12,305 bases of DNA from CALVGQ01 sp031551965. GTDB lineage: Bacteria > Bacillota_I > Bacilli_A > Erysipelotrichales > Erysipelotrichaceae. Under the pieces are notes generated by a model. It saw nothing but the letters and a program-made list of their open reading frames with translations, was not told the DNA's origin and searched no databases. Of the stretch, positions 1 to 7,427 are shown piece by piece. The stretch covers positions 1 through 12,305 of the forward strand of contig JAVBMW010000021.1 of assembly GCA_031551965.1 (NCBI GenBank). Reading direction: 5' to 3'. The translations under genes were made by a program, and so were the position numbers. The first letter of the stretch is position 1. Every line of letters starts with the position of its first letter.

Positions 1-1121
1 GTACATGTTGCTTTTAATGGACATGCTGCACAATCTTTTTCTAATGCTTTATATTCTCGATACCCCTCACGATTTGTGGTTGTGTATTTTAAGTCTTTAT
101 CATTTGGACAAATATAAATGTCTAATTGTTCATCATATACATAATCGTATTTTTTGAAGTATCCTTTTTTGGTCATTGGTCTTTTATAAGGTACATATAT
201 TTTTTGACCATTCATTAATATCTCGCGACATATTGCAGGTGTATAATATCCTGCATCTAATACCATTCTTTTAATTTGCTCTGGATATTTTTCTTGCAAT
301 ACATGATATGCATCAAAGAATGAAACACTATCATGTACATTCCCAGGCACTGTTACATGTCCTACTACAAATCCGTTTTTGTCACAAAATGTTTGGTGAC
401 TATATGCAAAGCACTTTTCTGTTTCTCCTTTATGTAAACAGCCACTTTCTGGATCAGTTGTACTGACTTTGATATTCTTTTTATCCATAACTTCTATTAC
501 TTCGCCAGTTTCTTCATCATAGATTAGTTCCATGTTTTTTAAACTGTCAAATGGTTTTTTTCCTACTGCTGCACGTTCTTCATTGATTTCTTTTAGAAGT
601 TCATCATCATATGCTTTCTTCACAAGATCAACTTCTTCATTTGTGTGTTTATTCTTATTCGCATTTGCTTTTTGATGTGTTGCATCTCCAAATATCGTTT
701 CTAAATCGACATACCCATAGTCCATTGCTGCCTTTAATATGTATTCAAATATCTTTTCAAACACTTCACTATCTGCATATCTCCTTATGTAGTTTTGACT
801 CCATGTTGAATAATTAGGAACTTCTTCCTCTATCGAAATTCCCAAGAACCATCGATATGCAAAATCAGTTTCTATTTGTTTACAGGTTTTTCTCATCGAA
901 TGAATCCCGAACCCAATATTGATGAAAAGCATTTTGAATAAAATTACTGGATCAATACTGGGTCTACCAAAATCACTATATAAGTTTTGTACTAATGGAT
1001 AAATAAAACTCCAATCGATACATTTCTCCATTTTTCTAACTTCGTGATTCTGTGGTACTATTTCCTCTATTGTTTTCATTATGAAACAATCATTTTTACC
1101 GTTTCTTCTTGTCATTGCCAT
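1..1121 (-). CDS. IS1182-family transposase, C-terminus outside the window
   Basis: This DDE-type transposase carries out cut or copy transposition of its own element. Reading the minus strand from the ATG at 1121 gives 373 uninterrupted codons (MAMTRRNGKN...) before the window edge. The N-terminal part has the IS1182-like stretch around residues 33-110 (FGRPSIDPVILFKML, then the segment containing RWFLGI). The first catalytic Asp lies at about residue 146 in GDATHQKANAN, a hallmark of IS1182-like proteins, and the second at about residue 289 in VLDAGYYTP. A Cys-rich segment near the edge (CPND...CAACPLKATC, about 338-373) is also usual. The catalytic Glu must lie beyond the edge, so completeness cannot be judged. 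The first ATG is preferred because AGGAGG sits 8 bases upstream; the second ATG (1115) would be 14 bases away. Residues 373 of an expected roughly 450-500 are visible. Confidence 0.9.
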   Translation of the reverse strand, partial: MAMTRRNGKNDCFIMKTIEEIVPQNHEVRKMEKCIDWSFIYPLVQNLYSDFGRPSIDPVILFKMLFINIGFGIHSMRKTCKQIETDFAYRWFLGISIEEEVPNYSTWSQNYIRRYADSEVFEKIFEYILKAAMDYGYVDLETIFGDATHQKANANKNKHTNEEVDLVKKAYDDELLKEINEERAAVGKKPFDSLKNMELIYDEETGEVIEVMDKKNIKVSTTDPESGCLHKGETEKCFAYSHQTFCDKNGFVVGHVTVPGNVHDSVSFFDAYHVLQEKYPEQIKRMVLDAGYYTPAICREILMNGQKIYVPYKRPMTKKGYFKKYDYVYDEQLDIYICPNDKDLKYTTTNREGYREYKALEKDCAACPLKATC

Positions 1122-1133
1122 ATGCTTTTCCTC

Positions 1134-1208
1134 CTATACTAACCACCTTTATTATACCATTTTTGGCATTAAAAAAGGCAGATAGTTTGCCTCAAATGGT
1201 TAGTATAG
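1134..1208 (-). repeat. 12-bp inverted repeat that would mask the transposase ribosome binding site
   Basis: CTATACTAACCA (1134-1145) is the exact reverse complement of TGGTTAGTATAG (1197-1208). In a minus-strand transcript entering from outside, the second-transcribed arm ends within the AGGAGG site (1130-1135), so folding would occlude part of it. The element's own promoter starts transcription near 1144, after the first arm, so its own transcript should not form this hairpin. The repeat is seen directly; the regulatory role is inference from other insertion sequences. Confidence 0.65.
1151..1159 (-). promoter_or_regulatory. Transposase promoter, extended -10
   Basis: On the minus strand, TGGTATAAT (1159 down to 1151) is a perfect TATAAT with the TGN extension. 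No good -35 is seen at the usual distance. The expected transcript start is near 1144, just inside the downstream arm of the 12-base inverted repeat, leaving a leader of roughly 23 bases before the transposase ATG. Confidence 0.6.
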
Positions 1209-1225
1209 AAGTCTGTTATCTGCCT
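1171..1225 (-). terminator. Inward-facing terminator-like hairpin of the IS
   Basis: Read on the minus strand, AGGCAGATA (1225-1217) and TATCTGCCT (1184-1176) form a perfect 9-bp stem followed directly by T residues (1176-1171). That resembles an intrinsic terminator stopping transcription that enters the element. The loop is long (32 bases) and contains one arm of the 1134-1208 repeat, so the two folds interleave and should exclude each other unless a pseudoknot forms. Confidence 0.45.
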
Positions 1226-1261
1226 CGTTTAGTTTATCATATTCTTTTCCAAATTAAAAGA

Positions 1262-1284
1262 CTGTTGATTTTCTTTGTCAACAG
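1262..1284. repeat. Short inverted repeat near the IS end
   Basis: CTGTTGA (1262-1268) and TCAACAG (1278-1284) form a 7-bp stem with a 9-base loop. It has no T-run on either side. It lies where the end of the IS is expected and may be part of the element's terminal structure, which cannot be confirmed with the other end missing. Confidence 0.45.
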
Positions 1285-1288
1285 CCTG

Positions 1289-1316
1289 AAATACTCTGTA
1301 CAAGAGAGTATTTTTC
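1289..1316 (+). terminator. Hairpin with T-run, outward from the IS
   Basis: AAATACTCT (1289-1297) pairs perfectly with AGAGTATTT (1305-1313) around a 7-base loop, and the 3' arm runs into a TTTTT stretch on the plus strand. It would end plus-strand transcripts leaving the IS towards recJ. Stem GC content is low, so efficiency is uncertain. Confidence 0.5.
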
Positions 1317-1425
1317 TGAATTAAAAACATTTAATTTAGGCAATACCTGTTGGTGTTTACCTATAACTATATTATACATAGTTGAAAAAAATATTCAATG
1401 GATTGTAGAAAAGTTATCAGGGAAG

Positions 1426-1452
1426 AAGCTGAGCTAGTCTTGGCTTTTTTTT
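1426..1452 (+). terminator. Orphan intrinsic terminator upstream of recJ
   Basis: AAGCTGAG (1426-1433) pairs with CTTGGCTT (1439-1446) using two G-T wobbles around a 5-base loop, followed by eight T residues (1445-1452). No gene is visible on its 5' side: the segment 1317-1425 holds no convincing coding region and only weak palindromes such as AACTAT/ATAGTT near 1366-1384. It probably ended a gene or small RNA now displaced by the IS. Confidence 0.65.
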
Positions 1453-1490
1453 GATTTGTGGTATTAAATAAAGTATTGTTTTGTGTTTTA

Positions 1491-1499
1491 TGCTAAAAT
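1491..1499 (+). promoter_or_regulatory. Probable recJ promoter, extended -10
   Basis: TGCTAAAAT gives a TGN-extended -10 (TAAAAT, 1494-1499). An overlapping alternative is TATGCT at 1489-1494. No strong -35 is seen. Transcription would start near 1501-1506, only 13-18 bases before the recJ ATG and right at its ribosome binding site, so the leader would be unusually short. Confidence 0.4.
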
Positions 1500-1518
1500 A
1501 TACCAAGAGGAATCAAAT

Positions 1519-3093
1519 ATGAAGATTGAAGATATCCAAAATCAATATGGAGTTTCAAGTTTAATTGCGAGTATATTATCTTATCGTAATTGTACTGAGG
1601 AACTAATTTATCAAATATTACATCCAAGTGATCATTGTTCATTAAGTGAATGTGATTCTTTGAAATTTATTAAGGAAAGAATACTGATCGCAAAAGAGAA
1701 AAATGAAAAAGTTTTTATTGCGGGAGATTATGATTGTGATGGAATCATGGCAACAACGATCATGAAAGAAACATTGGATAACTTAAAAATTGAAAATGGC
1801 TTTTATATTCCTAATCGTTTTAAAGAAGGATATGGTTTATCAAACAATACAGTATTACAAGCTATCGAGAAAGGTTATACGCTTATTATTACTGTAGATA
1901 ATGGTGTAATGGCTAAAGGGGCAATTGAAGCTTGTAATGAAGCGGGAATCGATATATTAATAATTGATCATCATACAATTCAGGAACAATTGAATTGGAC
2001 ATGTTTACTTCATAGTGATGTGATGGAACCTGAGTTTGCGATGTTATGTGGTGCGGGTCTTGCTTTACAAGTTTCGATGTCTTTGATTGGCAATAATAAA
2101 AAACATTTGATTTTAGCGATGATCGCAACACTTGGGGATATGGTTCCGGTATTTAATGAAAATCGAACAATCATTCAATTAGGAATCAAAGCCCTAAATG
2201 AAGTTCGGCTTCCACAACTTGAAATGTTGTTGGACCAACCCGTTAAAATTTGGACTGAGAAAGAATTAGCGTATCAAATCATTCCAAAGATCAATGCAGT
2301 GGGCAGACTTGCAGATATTGCGAATGTAAATAATGTTGTGCGTTATTTTTTGTTGTCTAATCCTGAAAATCTTTTGCAAGTTGCTGGACAAATCAAACAA
2401 ATCAATAATAAAAGAAAAGCTCTTTCAGAATCAATGATTGAAGTTGCTAAGAAAAAACAAGTATATGATTCTTTTCGTTTTATTGTTGATGATCAGTTTC
2501 ATGAAGGGTTAGTGGGTTTGGTCGCAAACCGATTAGTACAGGAAGAAGATATTCCTGTTGCAGTCTTTACATTAAAAGACAATGTTTATAAAGGCAGTGT
2601 CAGAAGTGGTAGTAAAGTAAATCTAATTGATTTCTTTGACGAATTTAAACATGATTTTATTACATTTGGGGGACATCAAAAAGCGGCAGCATTATCAATT
2701 GAAAAAGAAAAATTTCCTTACTTCAAAGATCAAGTTATTACAAAAATGGATAAATCAGTATTCGTAGCGGATAATTCTTATGCTATACCGATTGAAAGTA
2801 ATGAGCTTCGTTATGAATTTGTACAAGAAATTGATAAATTATTTCCATTTGGAACTGGATTTGAAACACCAATTTTCGAAGTAAAACATTTTGAAATTAT
2901 AAGTAGCCAACTTATGAAAGAGAAATTTCCTAAATGGAAATGTCGTAATAGTGAATTTGAATTTGAAGCCATCAGTTTCAATTTAACCAAACAAGATTTG
3001 GAATTTCCGATAAAGAGTTTTGTAGCAACGTTAGAATTGAATGAATTTATGGGAAAAAAAAGAGTAAATCTTATGGTATCAAATCTAAAATAA
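1519..3093 (+). CDS. recJ: Single-stranded-DNA exonuclease RecJ, DHH family
   Basis: RecJ degrades single-stranded DNA 5' to 3' in RecF-pathway recombination and in mismatch and base-excision repair, in the cytoplasm. The 524-residue protein has DHH-family motif I, GDYDCDG (69-75), Asp127 in TVDNG, the DHH triad (150-152) and a further metal-ligand Asp207 in TLGDMVP. PKINAVGRL (256-264) follows. The DHHA1 nucleic-acid domain has KGSVRS (358-363) and GGH (384-386), and a C-terminal OB-like part begins near FGTGFETPIF. The ATG at 1519 is chosen over one 12 codons upstream because AAGAGGA sits 7 bases before it and the upstream extension is not RecJ-like. It is rather short for RecJ (commonly about 560-780), and the NP segment normally found after DHH is not recognisable. 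Its place before apt-relA matches Firmicutes synteny and supports the name. Confidence 0.87.
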   Translation: MKIEDIQNQYGVSSLIASILSYRNCTEELIYQILHPSDHCSLSECDSLKFIKERILIAKEKNEKVFIAGDYDCDGIMATTIMKETLDNLKIENGFYIPNRFKEGYGLSNNTVLQAIEKGYTLIITVDNGVMAKGAIEACNEAGIDILIIDHHTIQEQLNWTCLLHSDVMEPEFAMLCGAGLALQVSMSLIGNNKKHLILAMIATLGDMVPVFNENRTIIQLGIKALNEVRLPQLEMLLDQPVKIWTEKELAYQIIPKINAVGRLADIANVNNVVRYFLLSNPENLLQVAGQIKQINNKRKALSESMIEVAKKKQVYDSFRFIVDDQFHEGLVGLVANRLVQEEDIPVAVFTLKDNVYKGSVRSGSKVNLIDFFDEFKHDFITFGGHQKAAALSIEKEKFPYFKDQVITKMDKSVFVADNSYAIPIESNELRYEFVQEIDKLFPFGTGFETPIFEVKHFEIISSQLMKEKFPKWKCRNSEFEFEAISFNLTKQDLEFPIKSFVATLELNEFMGKKRVNLMVSNLK

Positions 3094-3099
3094 TAGTAG

Positions 3100-3127
3100 A
3101 AAATGCACTGAAATTTGGTGCATTTTT
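3100..3127 (+). terminator. recJ terminator
   Basis: AAAATGCAC (3100-3108) and GTGCATTTT (3118-3126) form a perfect 9-bp stem with a 9-base loop and run into five T residues. It begins seven bases after the recJ stop and separates recJ from apt. Confidence 0.8.
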
Positions 3128-3136
3128 CTTGTGCTA

Positions 3137-3145
3137 TGTTATACT
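3137..3145 (+). promoter_or_regulatory. apt-relA promoter, extended -10
   Basis: TGTTATACT contains TATACT (3140-3145) with the TGN extension and lies just after the recJ terminator. The -35 side is weak. The expected start is near 3152, so the leader is about 20 bases and includes the AGGAGG site at 3158-3163. Confidence 0.55.
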
Positions 3146-3173
3146 ATACCTTGTATTAGGAGGAGTTTATTTT

Positions 3174-3686
3174 ATGAACTTAAAAGATTACATTGCAGAT
3201 ATTCAGGATTTTCCAATTGAAGGTATTTTATTTAGAGATATTACACCATTGATGCAAAATGGTGAGGCATTTAAACAAGCATGTAGTGAAATTGAAGAGT
3301 TTGCGAAGGAAGTAGGAGCACAACTTATCGTAGGACCTGAAAGCCGCGGATTTATTTTTGGCTGTCCGGTTGCAATAAATTTAGGAATTGGATTTGTACC
3401 AGTTCGTAAGCCTGGTAAACTACCTCGTGAAACAGTATCATATAAGTATGATCTAGAATATGGTTCTAATGAATTGCATATGCACAAAGATTCAATTCAA
3501 CCAGGTCAACGTGTTCTAATCGTTGATGACTTACTCGCAACAGGTGGAACGGTTGAAGCTACCATTAAACTTATTGAATCTTTAGGTGGAATTGTTGTGG
3601 GGGCAGCATTCTTGATCGAGCTTGAGGATTTAAAAGGAAGAGATTTATTAACTGATATTCCTGTATTTACAGTAATGAAATACTAA
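3174..3686 (+). CDS. apt: Adenine phosphoribosyltransferase
   Basis: Apt converts adenine and PRPP to AMP and pyrophosphate in purine salvage. The product has 170 residues, the usual length. It starts MNLKDYIADIQDFP, has the FRDITPL segment (20-26), the GPESRGF segment (54-60), VRKPGKLP (77-84) and the PRPP-binding loop VDDLLATGGT (117-126), all typical of bacterial Apt. An ATG 15 codons upstream is possible, but the ATG at 3174 has AGGAGG 10 bases before it and gives the family N-terminus. Thirty-five bases separate it from relA with no terminator between, so the two are probably cotranscribed, as in other Firmicutes. The link makes sense because both enzymes handle purine nucleotide supply. 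Confidence 0.95.
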   Translation: MNLKDYIADIQDFPIEGILFRDITPLMQNGEAFKQACSEIEEFAKEVGAQLIVGPESRGFIFGCPVAINLGIGFVPVRKPGKLPRETVSYKYDLEYGSNELHMHKDSIQPGQRVLIVDDLLATGGTVEATIKLIESLGGIVVGAAFLIELEDLKGRDLLTDIPVFTVMKY

Positions 3687-3721
3687 GAATCGGTTATTAT
3701 ATTAAAGTAGGGGGTGAGGAT

Positions 3722-5932
3722 ATGAATAAAGATGTCGCTAAGACAAAACAAGATTTGATAGATGTGATTGAAACATACATTCAAAATGAAGAAAGTCTAT
3801 CAATGATAAACAAGGCTTATGATTATGCTGAAGATAAACATAGTGGTCAGTTTAGGAAGAGCGGAGAACCATATTTTATTCATGTCTTGAACGTTGCCTA
3901 CATTTTAGCACAATTACAAGTTGGACCAAGTACGATATGTGCTGGGTTGCTTCATGATGTTTTGGAAGATTGTGGCGTGTCACCTGATGAAATGACAGCT
4001 GAGTTTGATGAAGAGATTACACGTTTAGTTGAAGCAGTAACTAAAATCGATCATTTGCGATTTACTGATGAAAAAGAGTATCAAGCTAATAATCATCGTA
4101 AGATTTTTATTGCGATGGCTAAAGATATTCGTGTTATTTTAATCAAATTAGTCGACCGTTTGCATAATATGCGCACACTTCAATATCAAAAACCAGAAAA
4201 ACAAATGAAGATCGCTTCAGAAACTTTAGAAGTTTATGCTCCGATCGCTCATCGTTTGGGGATGAGTGATATCAAAAATGAGTTGGAAGATCTTAGTTTT
4301 TACTATCTTCATGAAGAGGATTATTATAGTATTGCGCATTTAGTTGAAAATAAAAAATCCGAACGTGATGCCCAAGTTACTCAAATGATTGAAGAAATCA
4401 GTGAAATGTTGACAAAGCAAAAAATTGAATTTAGAATTTTTGGACGCTCTAAACATTTATATAGTATTTATAAGAAAATGACTTCTAAAGGGAAACGCTT
4501 TGAAGAAATTTTGGACTTATTAGCGATTCGTATTATTACAAAATCAACAACGAACTGTTATGAAATTTTAGGGTATATCCACGCTCAATATCGTCCAATC
4601 CCAGGACGCTTAAAAGATTATATTGCAATGCCTAAAATGAATATGTATCAGTCTTTGCATACAACGATCGTTGGAGCAGACGGTCGTATCTTTGAAGTGC
4701 AGATCCGAACAGAAAGTATGGATTCAATTGCCGAACAAGGGGTAGCTGCACACTGGGCCTACAAAGAAAATAAAAAATATGATCCAACTAAGGAACAAAA
4801 AGAGATAGAAGAGAAATTAACTTGGTTTAAAGATTTAGATGCTGTGACTAAAGATGTTGATGAAGATAATGCCAAAGAATATATGGACGCATTGACTAAA
4901 GATATCTTTGAAGCAAATGTTTATGTCATGACACCAAAAGGTAGAGTTATTGATTTACCAAATGGATCGACACCAATCGATTTTGCCTATCGAGTTCATA
5001 CCGAAGTAGGTCATTCTACAGTTGGAGCGATCGTAAATGAAACCCTTGTACCACTCAATACTGTTTTAAAAACAGGGGATGTTGTACAAATCCGTACATC
5101 GAAACAATCTGCGGGACCAAGTGAAGACTGGTTGAAATTTGTAAAAACGAATCAAGCTAAAAATAAAATTCGTAGCTTTTTACAACATAAAGAAGTAGAA
5201 CGTAAATCTGAATACGTCGAAAAAGGGGAAGCAATGCTTCGTGATGAATTCAGAAAACGCGGTATCAATGAAAAAGAATACATGGACCATAAAAAACTTG
5301 AACCTCATTATGGCTATTTTCAAATTGGTAGTTACATCGATTTGATGTATGCCATTGCCGTTAAGTCGATATCTTGTTCAAGTGTGGTTGAAAAAGTTGC
5401 TGCAGGAAAAACCACAAAACTTATGGATACTGAAAGTATCATGGCAATGTTTAAAAAAGAAGGCCATGATAAAAAGAATTATCAAGTATCTAAATCAGGT
5501 ATTAGAGTTGCGGGTGTTGAGTCAATGATGATATCACTTGGACAATGTTGCAGCCCAATTCCAGGGGACAGTATTGTCGGATATATCACAAAAGGATCAG
5601 GAGTAAAAGTTCATCGACATGATTGTCCTAATATCATCAACGAGAAAAAACGTTTGATCGATGTAGAATGGGAAGAAGGATTGACAGGTAAATACGAATG
5701 TCATTTATCGGTTTATGCTCATGATAGAAACTTCTTACTTACTGATATTATGACAGTAGCTGCACAATACAAATGTAGTATTCAAAAAATCAGTTCAGTC
5801 GTTAATCCTGAAAATCTGACTGCCACAACTAAAATGGTTGTGATCGTCAGTGATGCGGATCATTTAAAAACATTGGTGGCAAATCTTGAGAAAATCAATG
5901 ATGTCATTATGGTAGAAAGAATAGTTCAATGA
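3722..5932 (+). CDS. relA: Bifunctional (p)ppGpp synthetase/hydrolase Rel
   Basis: Long RSH enzyme that makes (p)ppGpp from GTP or GDP and ATP during amino-acid starvation and hydrolyses it otherwise; it acts in the cytoplasm on ribosomes. The 736 residues are full length. The HD hydrolase domain is intact: His54, LLHDVLED with His78-Asp79, and LVDRLHN (143-149, Asp145). The synthetase domain follows, with GRSKHLYSIYKKM (241-253), RLKD (296-299, the basic motif of bifunctional Rel rather than the acidic one of RelA), NMYQSLHT (307-314) and FEVQIRT (324-330, Glu325). A TGS domain covers about 395-458. The zinc-finger segment contains Cys609-Cys610, His633 and Cys635, and an ACT domain closes the protein (about 658-736). 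Both activities are therefore predicted. Start chosen at the ATG behind AGGGGGTGAGG. It is the second gene of an apt-relA operon. Confidence 0.95.
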   Translation: MNKDVAKTKQDLIDVIETYIQNEESLSMINKAYDYAEDKHSGQFRKSGEPYFIHVLNVAYILAQLQVGPSTICAGLLHDVLEDCGVSPDEMTAEFDEEITRLVEAVTKIDHLRFTDEKEYQANNHRKIFIAMAKDIRVILIKLVDRLHNMRTLQYQKPEKQMKIASETLEVYAPIAHRLGMSDIKNELEDLSFYYLHEEDYYSIAHLVENKKSERDAQVTQMIEEISEMLTKQKIEFRIFGRSKHLYSIYKKMTSKGKRFEEILDLLAIRIITKSTTNCYEILGYIHAQYRPIPGRLKDYIAMPKMNMYQSLHTTIVGADGRIFEVQIRTESMDSIAEQGVAAHWAYKENKKYDPTKEQKEIEEKLTWFKDLDAVTKDVDEDNAKEYMDALTKDIFEANVYVMTPKGRVIDLPNGSTPIDFAYRVHTEVGHSTVGAIVNETLVPLNTVLKTGDVVQIRTSKQSAGPSEDWLKFVKTNQAKNKIRSFLQHKEVERKSEYVEKGEAMLRDEFRKRGINEKEYMDHKKLEPHYGYFQIGSYIDLMYAIAVKSISCSSVVEKVAAGKTTKLMDTESIMAMFKKEGHDKKNYQVSKSGIRVAGVESMMISLGQCCSPIPGDSIVGYITKGSGVKVHRHDCPNIINEKKRLIDVEWEEGLTGKYECHLSVYAHDRNFLLTDIMTVAAQYKCSIQKISSVVNPENLTATTKMVVIVSDADHLKTLVANLEKINDVIMVERIVQ

Positions 5933-5959
5933 AAGATATTTCAAGTGAAGTATCTTTTT
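5932..5959 (+). terminator. apt-relA operon terminator
   Basis: Immediately after the relA stop, AAAGATATTTC (5932-5942) pairs with GAAGTATCTTT (5947-5957) through 11 bp with one wobble and a 4-base AAGT loop, followed by further T residues. It is a strong intrinsic terminator. Confidence 0.85.
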
Positions 5960-6011
5960 CTTAACTCTATCCAAGCAGTACTTAAAAAAAGATGAAACAC
6001 ATTCTTTTAAA

Positions 6012-6020
6012 TGTTAATAT
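6012..6020 (+). promoter_or_regulatory. Possible promoter of the AraC-type gene
   Basis: TGTTAATAT is a TGN-extended -10 (TAATAT, 6015-6020) in the 84-base gap after the relA terminator. No matching -35 was found. It is the best candidate for transcription of the two genes that follow, but weakly supported. Confidence 0.3.
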
Positions 6021-6043
6021 TTTCATATAGGAGTTGAGCAAGA

Positions 6044-6907
6044 ATGGAATGGAATGATAAGTTACAAATAATTATTGACTATGTTGAAAACCATTTACAA
6101 CGTACAGAAGAACCCATTAATGTTGATGAAATAGCGAAAATTGCGGGTTGTTCCTTTGATTTCTTTCAAAAAGTATTTTCTTATATAAAAGGAATTAGCT
6201 TTTCAGAATATGTTCGTTATCGGAAGCTAACTTTAGCAGGATATGATTTGAAGAGTACAAATTTGAAGATAGTAGAAATCAGTTTTAAATATGGTTATGA
6301 TTCTCCTACATCATTTACTAAAGCTTTTCAGCTTTTTCATGGCATTTCTCCAAAAAAAGCACGTGATGAGGATGCAAAGCTAAAAGTATATCCAAAAATG
6401 CAGATTATGATTAAACAAGATTATTCATGGAGAATAGAAGACAAACCAAGTTTTCGTCTTATCGGTAAAAGCCGGAAATTTTCATGTGTTGATGGAAAAC
6501 ACTTCATTGAAATTCCTGAATTTTGGAGTGAATGTTACAAAAATGGAGTAATTAATAATTTGATTTCTTTAGATGATGCAAATCAAAAAGGTTTGTTTGG
6601 TATGTTTGAACCTGTTAATGATCAAGAAAATGAAATTGAATACTCAATACTAGTTAAATCAAATCAAATATTACCAGAAGGTTTTCATGAATTTATAGTC
6701 CCTGAAGCAACATGGGCTGTGTTTGATTGTATTGGAAGGTTACCAGAGTCAATTCAACAAGGATGGAAATATCTCAATGAAGAATGGTTGATTCAATATC
6801 CATTTAAACATGCACCTTGTCCAGAATTTGAATGGTATAGTGATTCAAATTCATTTAGTAAAGATTATTTAAGTCAAATATGGATACCAATTTTAAAGGA
6901 GGAATAA
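6044..6907 (+). CDS. AraC/XylS-type regulator with GyrI-like effector-binding domain
   Basis: Probable one-component transcription regulator. Residues about 8-107 are the two-helix-turn-helix AraC DNA-binding domain, here at the N-terminus: VDEIAKIAGCSFDFFQKVF is the first unit and VEISFKYGYDSPTSFTKAFQ with HGISPKKAR (99-107) the second. Residues about 126-287 (from SWRIEDKPSFRLIGKSRKF to QIWIPI) match the layout of a GyrI-like/Rob-type ligand-binding domain, which in relatives binds small, often drug-like, molecules. The order is that of Rob and similar regulators. ATG is preceded by GGAGTTGAG. Its stop codon lies 7 bases before the next gene, whose ribosome binding site overlaps the end of this one, so the two are probably coupled. 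The ligand and targets cannot be read from sequence; autoregulation or control of the partner gene is a guess. Confidence 0.85.
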   Translation: MEWNDKLQIIIDYVENHLQRTEEPINVDEIAKIAGCSFDFFQKVFSYIKGISFSEYVRYRKLTLAGYDLKSTNLKIVEISFKYGYDSPTSFTKAFQLFHGISPKKARDEDAKLKVYPKMQIMIKQDYSWRIEDKPSFRLIGKSRKFSCVDGKHFIEIPEFWSECYKNGVINNLISLDDANQKGLFGMFEPVNDQENEIEYSILVKSNQILPEGFHEFIVPEATWAVFDCIGRLPESIQQGWKYLNEEWLIQYPFKHAPCPEFEWYSDSNSFSKDYLSQIWIPILKEE

Positions 6908-6914
6908 TATTATT

Positions 6915-7379
6915 ATGGCAAAAATACAGTGGTACCAAGGAAAAGAAGGAAATGCTCAACATTTAGTTTATTTGAGTTCAGAAGGAAAAGAACTTGAAAA
7001 ACTTATAAACAAGACAAAAACAATGATCATTCGTGGTGCAGCAGGAAAAAAGTCGCCATTAGGGGGAAGGGCTAAAGATAATGATCTTGCCTATTTTGTA
7101 GAAACAGGTGGCGATATGATCATTACATATCGCGGAATCATTTCTAAAGTGATTGAATCTGACAAGATGACACCAGTTGAATCAATCGATTTTATAAGGA
7201 GATATGAAAAAGAACTAAATTTATCAAAAAAACAATTTGAACGCTGGGCAGGAAAGAAGTTTCTTGCGGTCTATGAAATATCAAATTTGGAAGAAATCAC
7301 GCCATTTAAATACAATCGTGAAAACAATATGGATGACTGGATCATTACAGATGACATCAACAAAATCAAGCAGAGTTAA
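6915..7379 (+). CDS. Uncharacterised protein, possibly PUA/EVE-like fold
   Basis: A 154-residue soluble protein of unknown function with no signal peptide or membrane segment. The pattern MIIRGAAGKK (37-46), NDLAYFVETGGDMIITYRG (56-74), then GIISKVI and a helical KKQFERWAGKKF segment (105-116), and a C-terminal MDDWI motif (139-143), resembles small PUA/EVE-like proteins in which a strand-rich barrel binds modified bases or RNA. That fold call rests on pattern impression, not on a search. The ATG at 6915 is 12 bases after AAGGAGG (6896-6902), a wide spacing, and the site lies within the end of the AraC-type gene, so translation of the two is likely coupled. The pairing suggests it is the regulator's partner or target. 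No terminator is obvious after it. Confidence 0.6.
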   Translation: MAKIQWYQGKEGNAQHLVYLSSEGKELEKLINKTKTMIIRGAAGKKSPLGGRAKDNDLAYFVETGGDMIITYRGIISKVIESDKMTPVESIDFIRRYEKELNLSKKQFERWAGKKFLAVYEISNLEEITPFKYNRENNMDDWIITDDINKIKQS

Positions 7380-7427
7380 AATTTCATGAGCATTTCCATT
7401 TAGAAACTATTTTTTCTTTGGAAGTTA

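Larger units (their letters stand above)
1..1313 (-). mobile_element. Partial IS1182-type insertion sequence (5' end of its transposase and upstream end)
   Basis: This is one end of an insertion sequence: a minus-strand DDE transposase that runs off the window start, followed by about 190 bases of noncoding, hairpin-rich DNA at its upstream side. Only one end is visible, so the terminal inverted repeats and target duplication cannot be paired. The right boundary of 1313 is an estimate, placed after the last dense inverted repeat (1289-1313). The element reads away from recJ and does not visibly break any gene here. Confidence 0.6.

Noticed and set aside
611..1324. Plus-strand open frames at 611-817 and 1109-1324
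   Set aside because: They run opposite or upstream of the minus-strand transposase, have no family-like sequence, and the second spans hairpins and the transposase promoter.
1483..1518. Upstream ATG extending RecJ by 12 residues
   Set aside because: It lies in or before the predicted promoter, lacks a ribosome binding site, and the added residues are not RecJ-like; AAGAGGA precedes the ATG at 1519.
3129..3173. Upstream start adding 15 residues to Apt
   Set aside because: It overlaps the -10 region and ribosome binding site; the ATG at 3174 gives the usual 170-residue protein.
4634..4665. Met in place of Gly in the Rel synthetase motif (NMYQSLHT rather than NGYQSLHT)
   Set aside because: I recall the Met form in other Firmicutes such as clostridia, so it is a common variant rather than a lesion.
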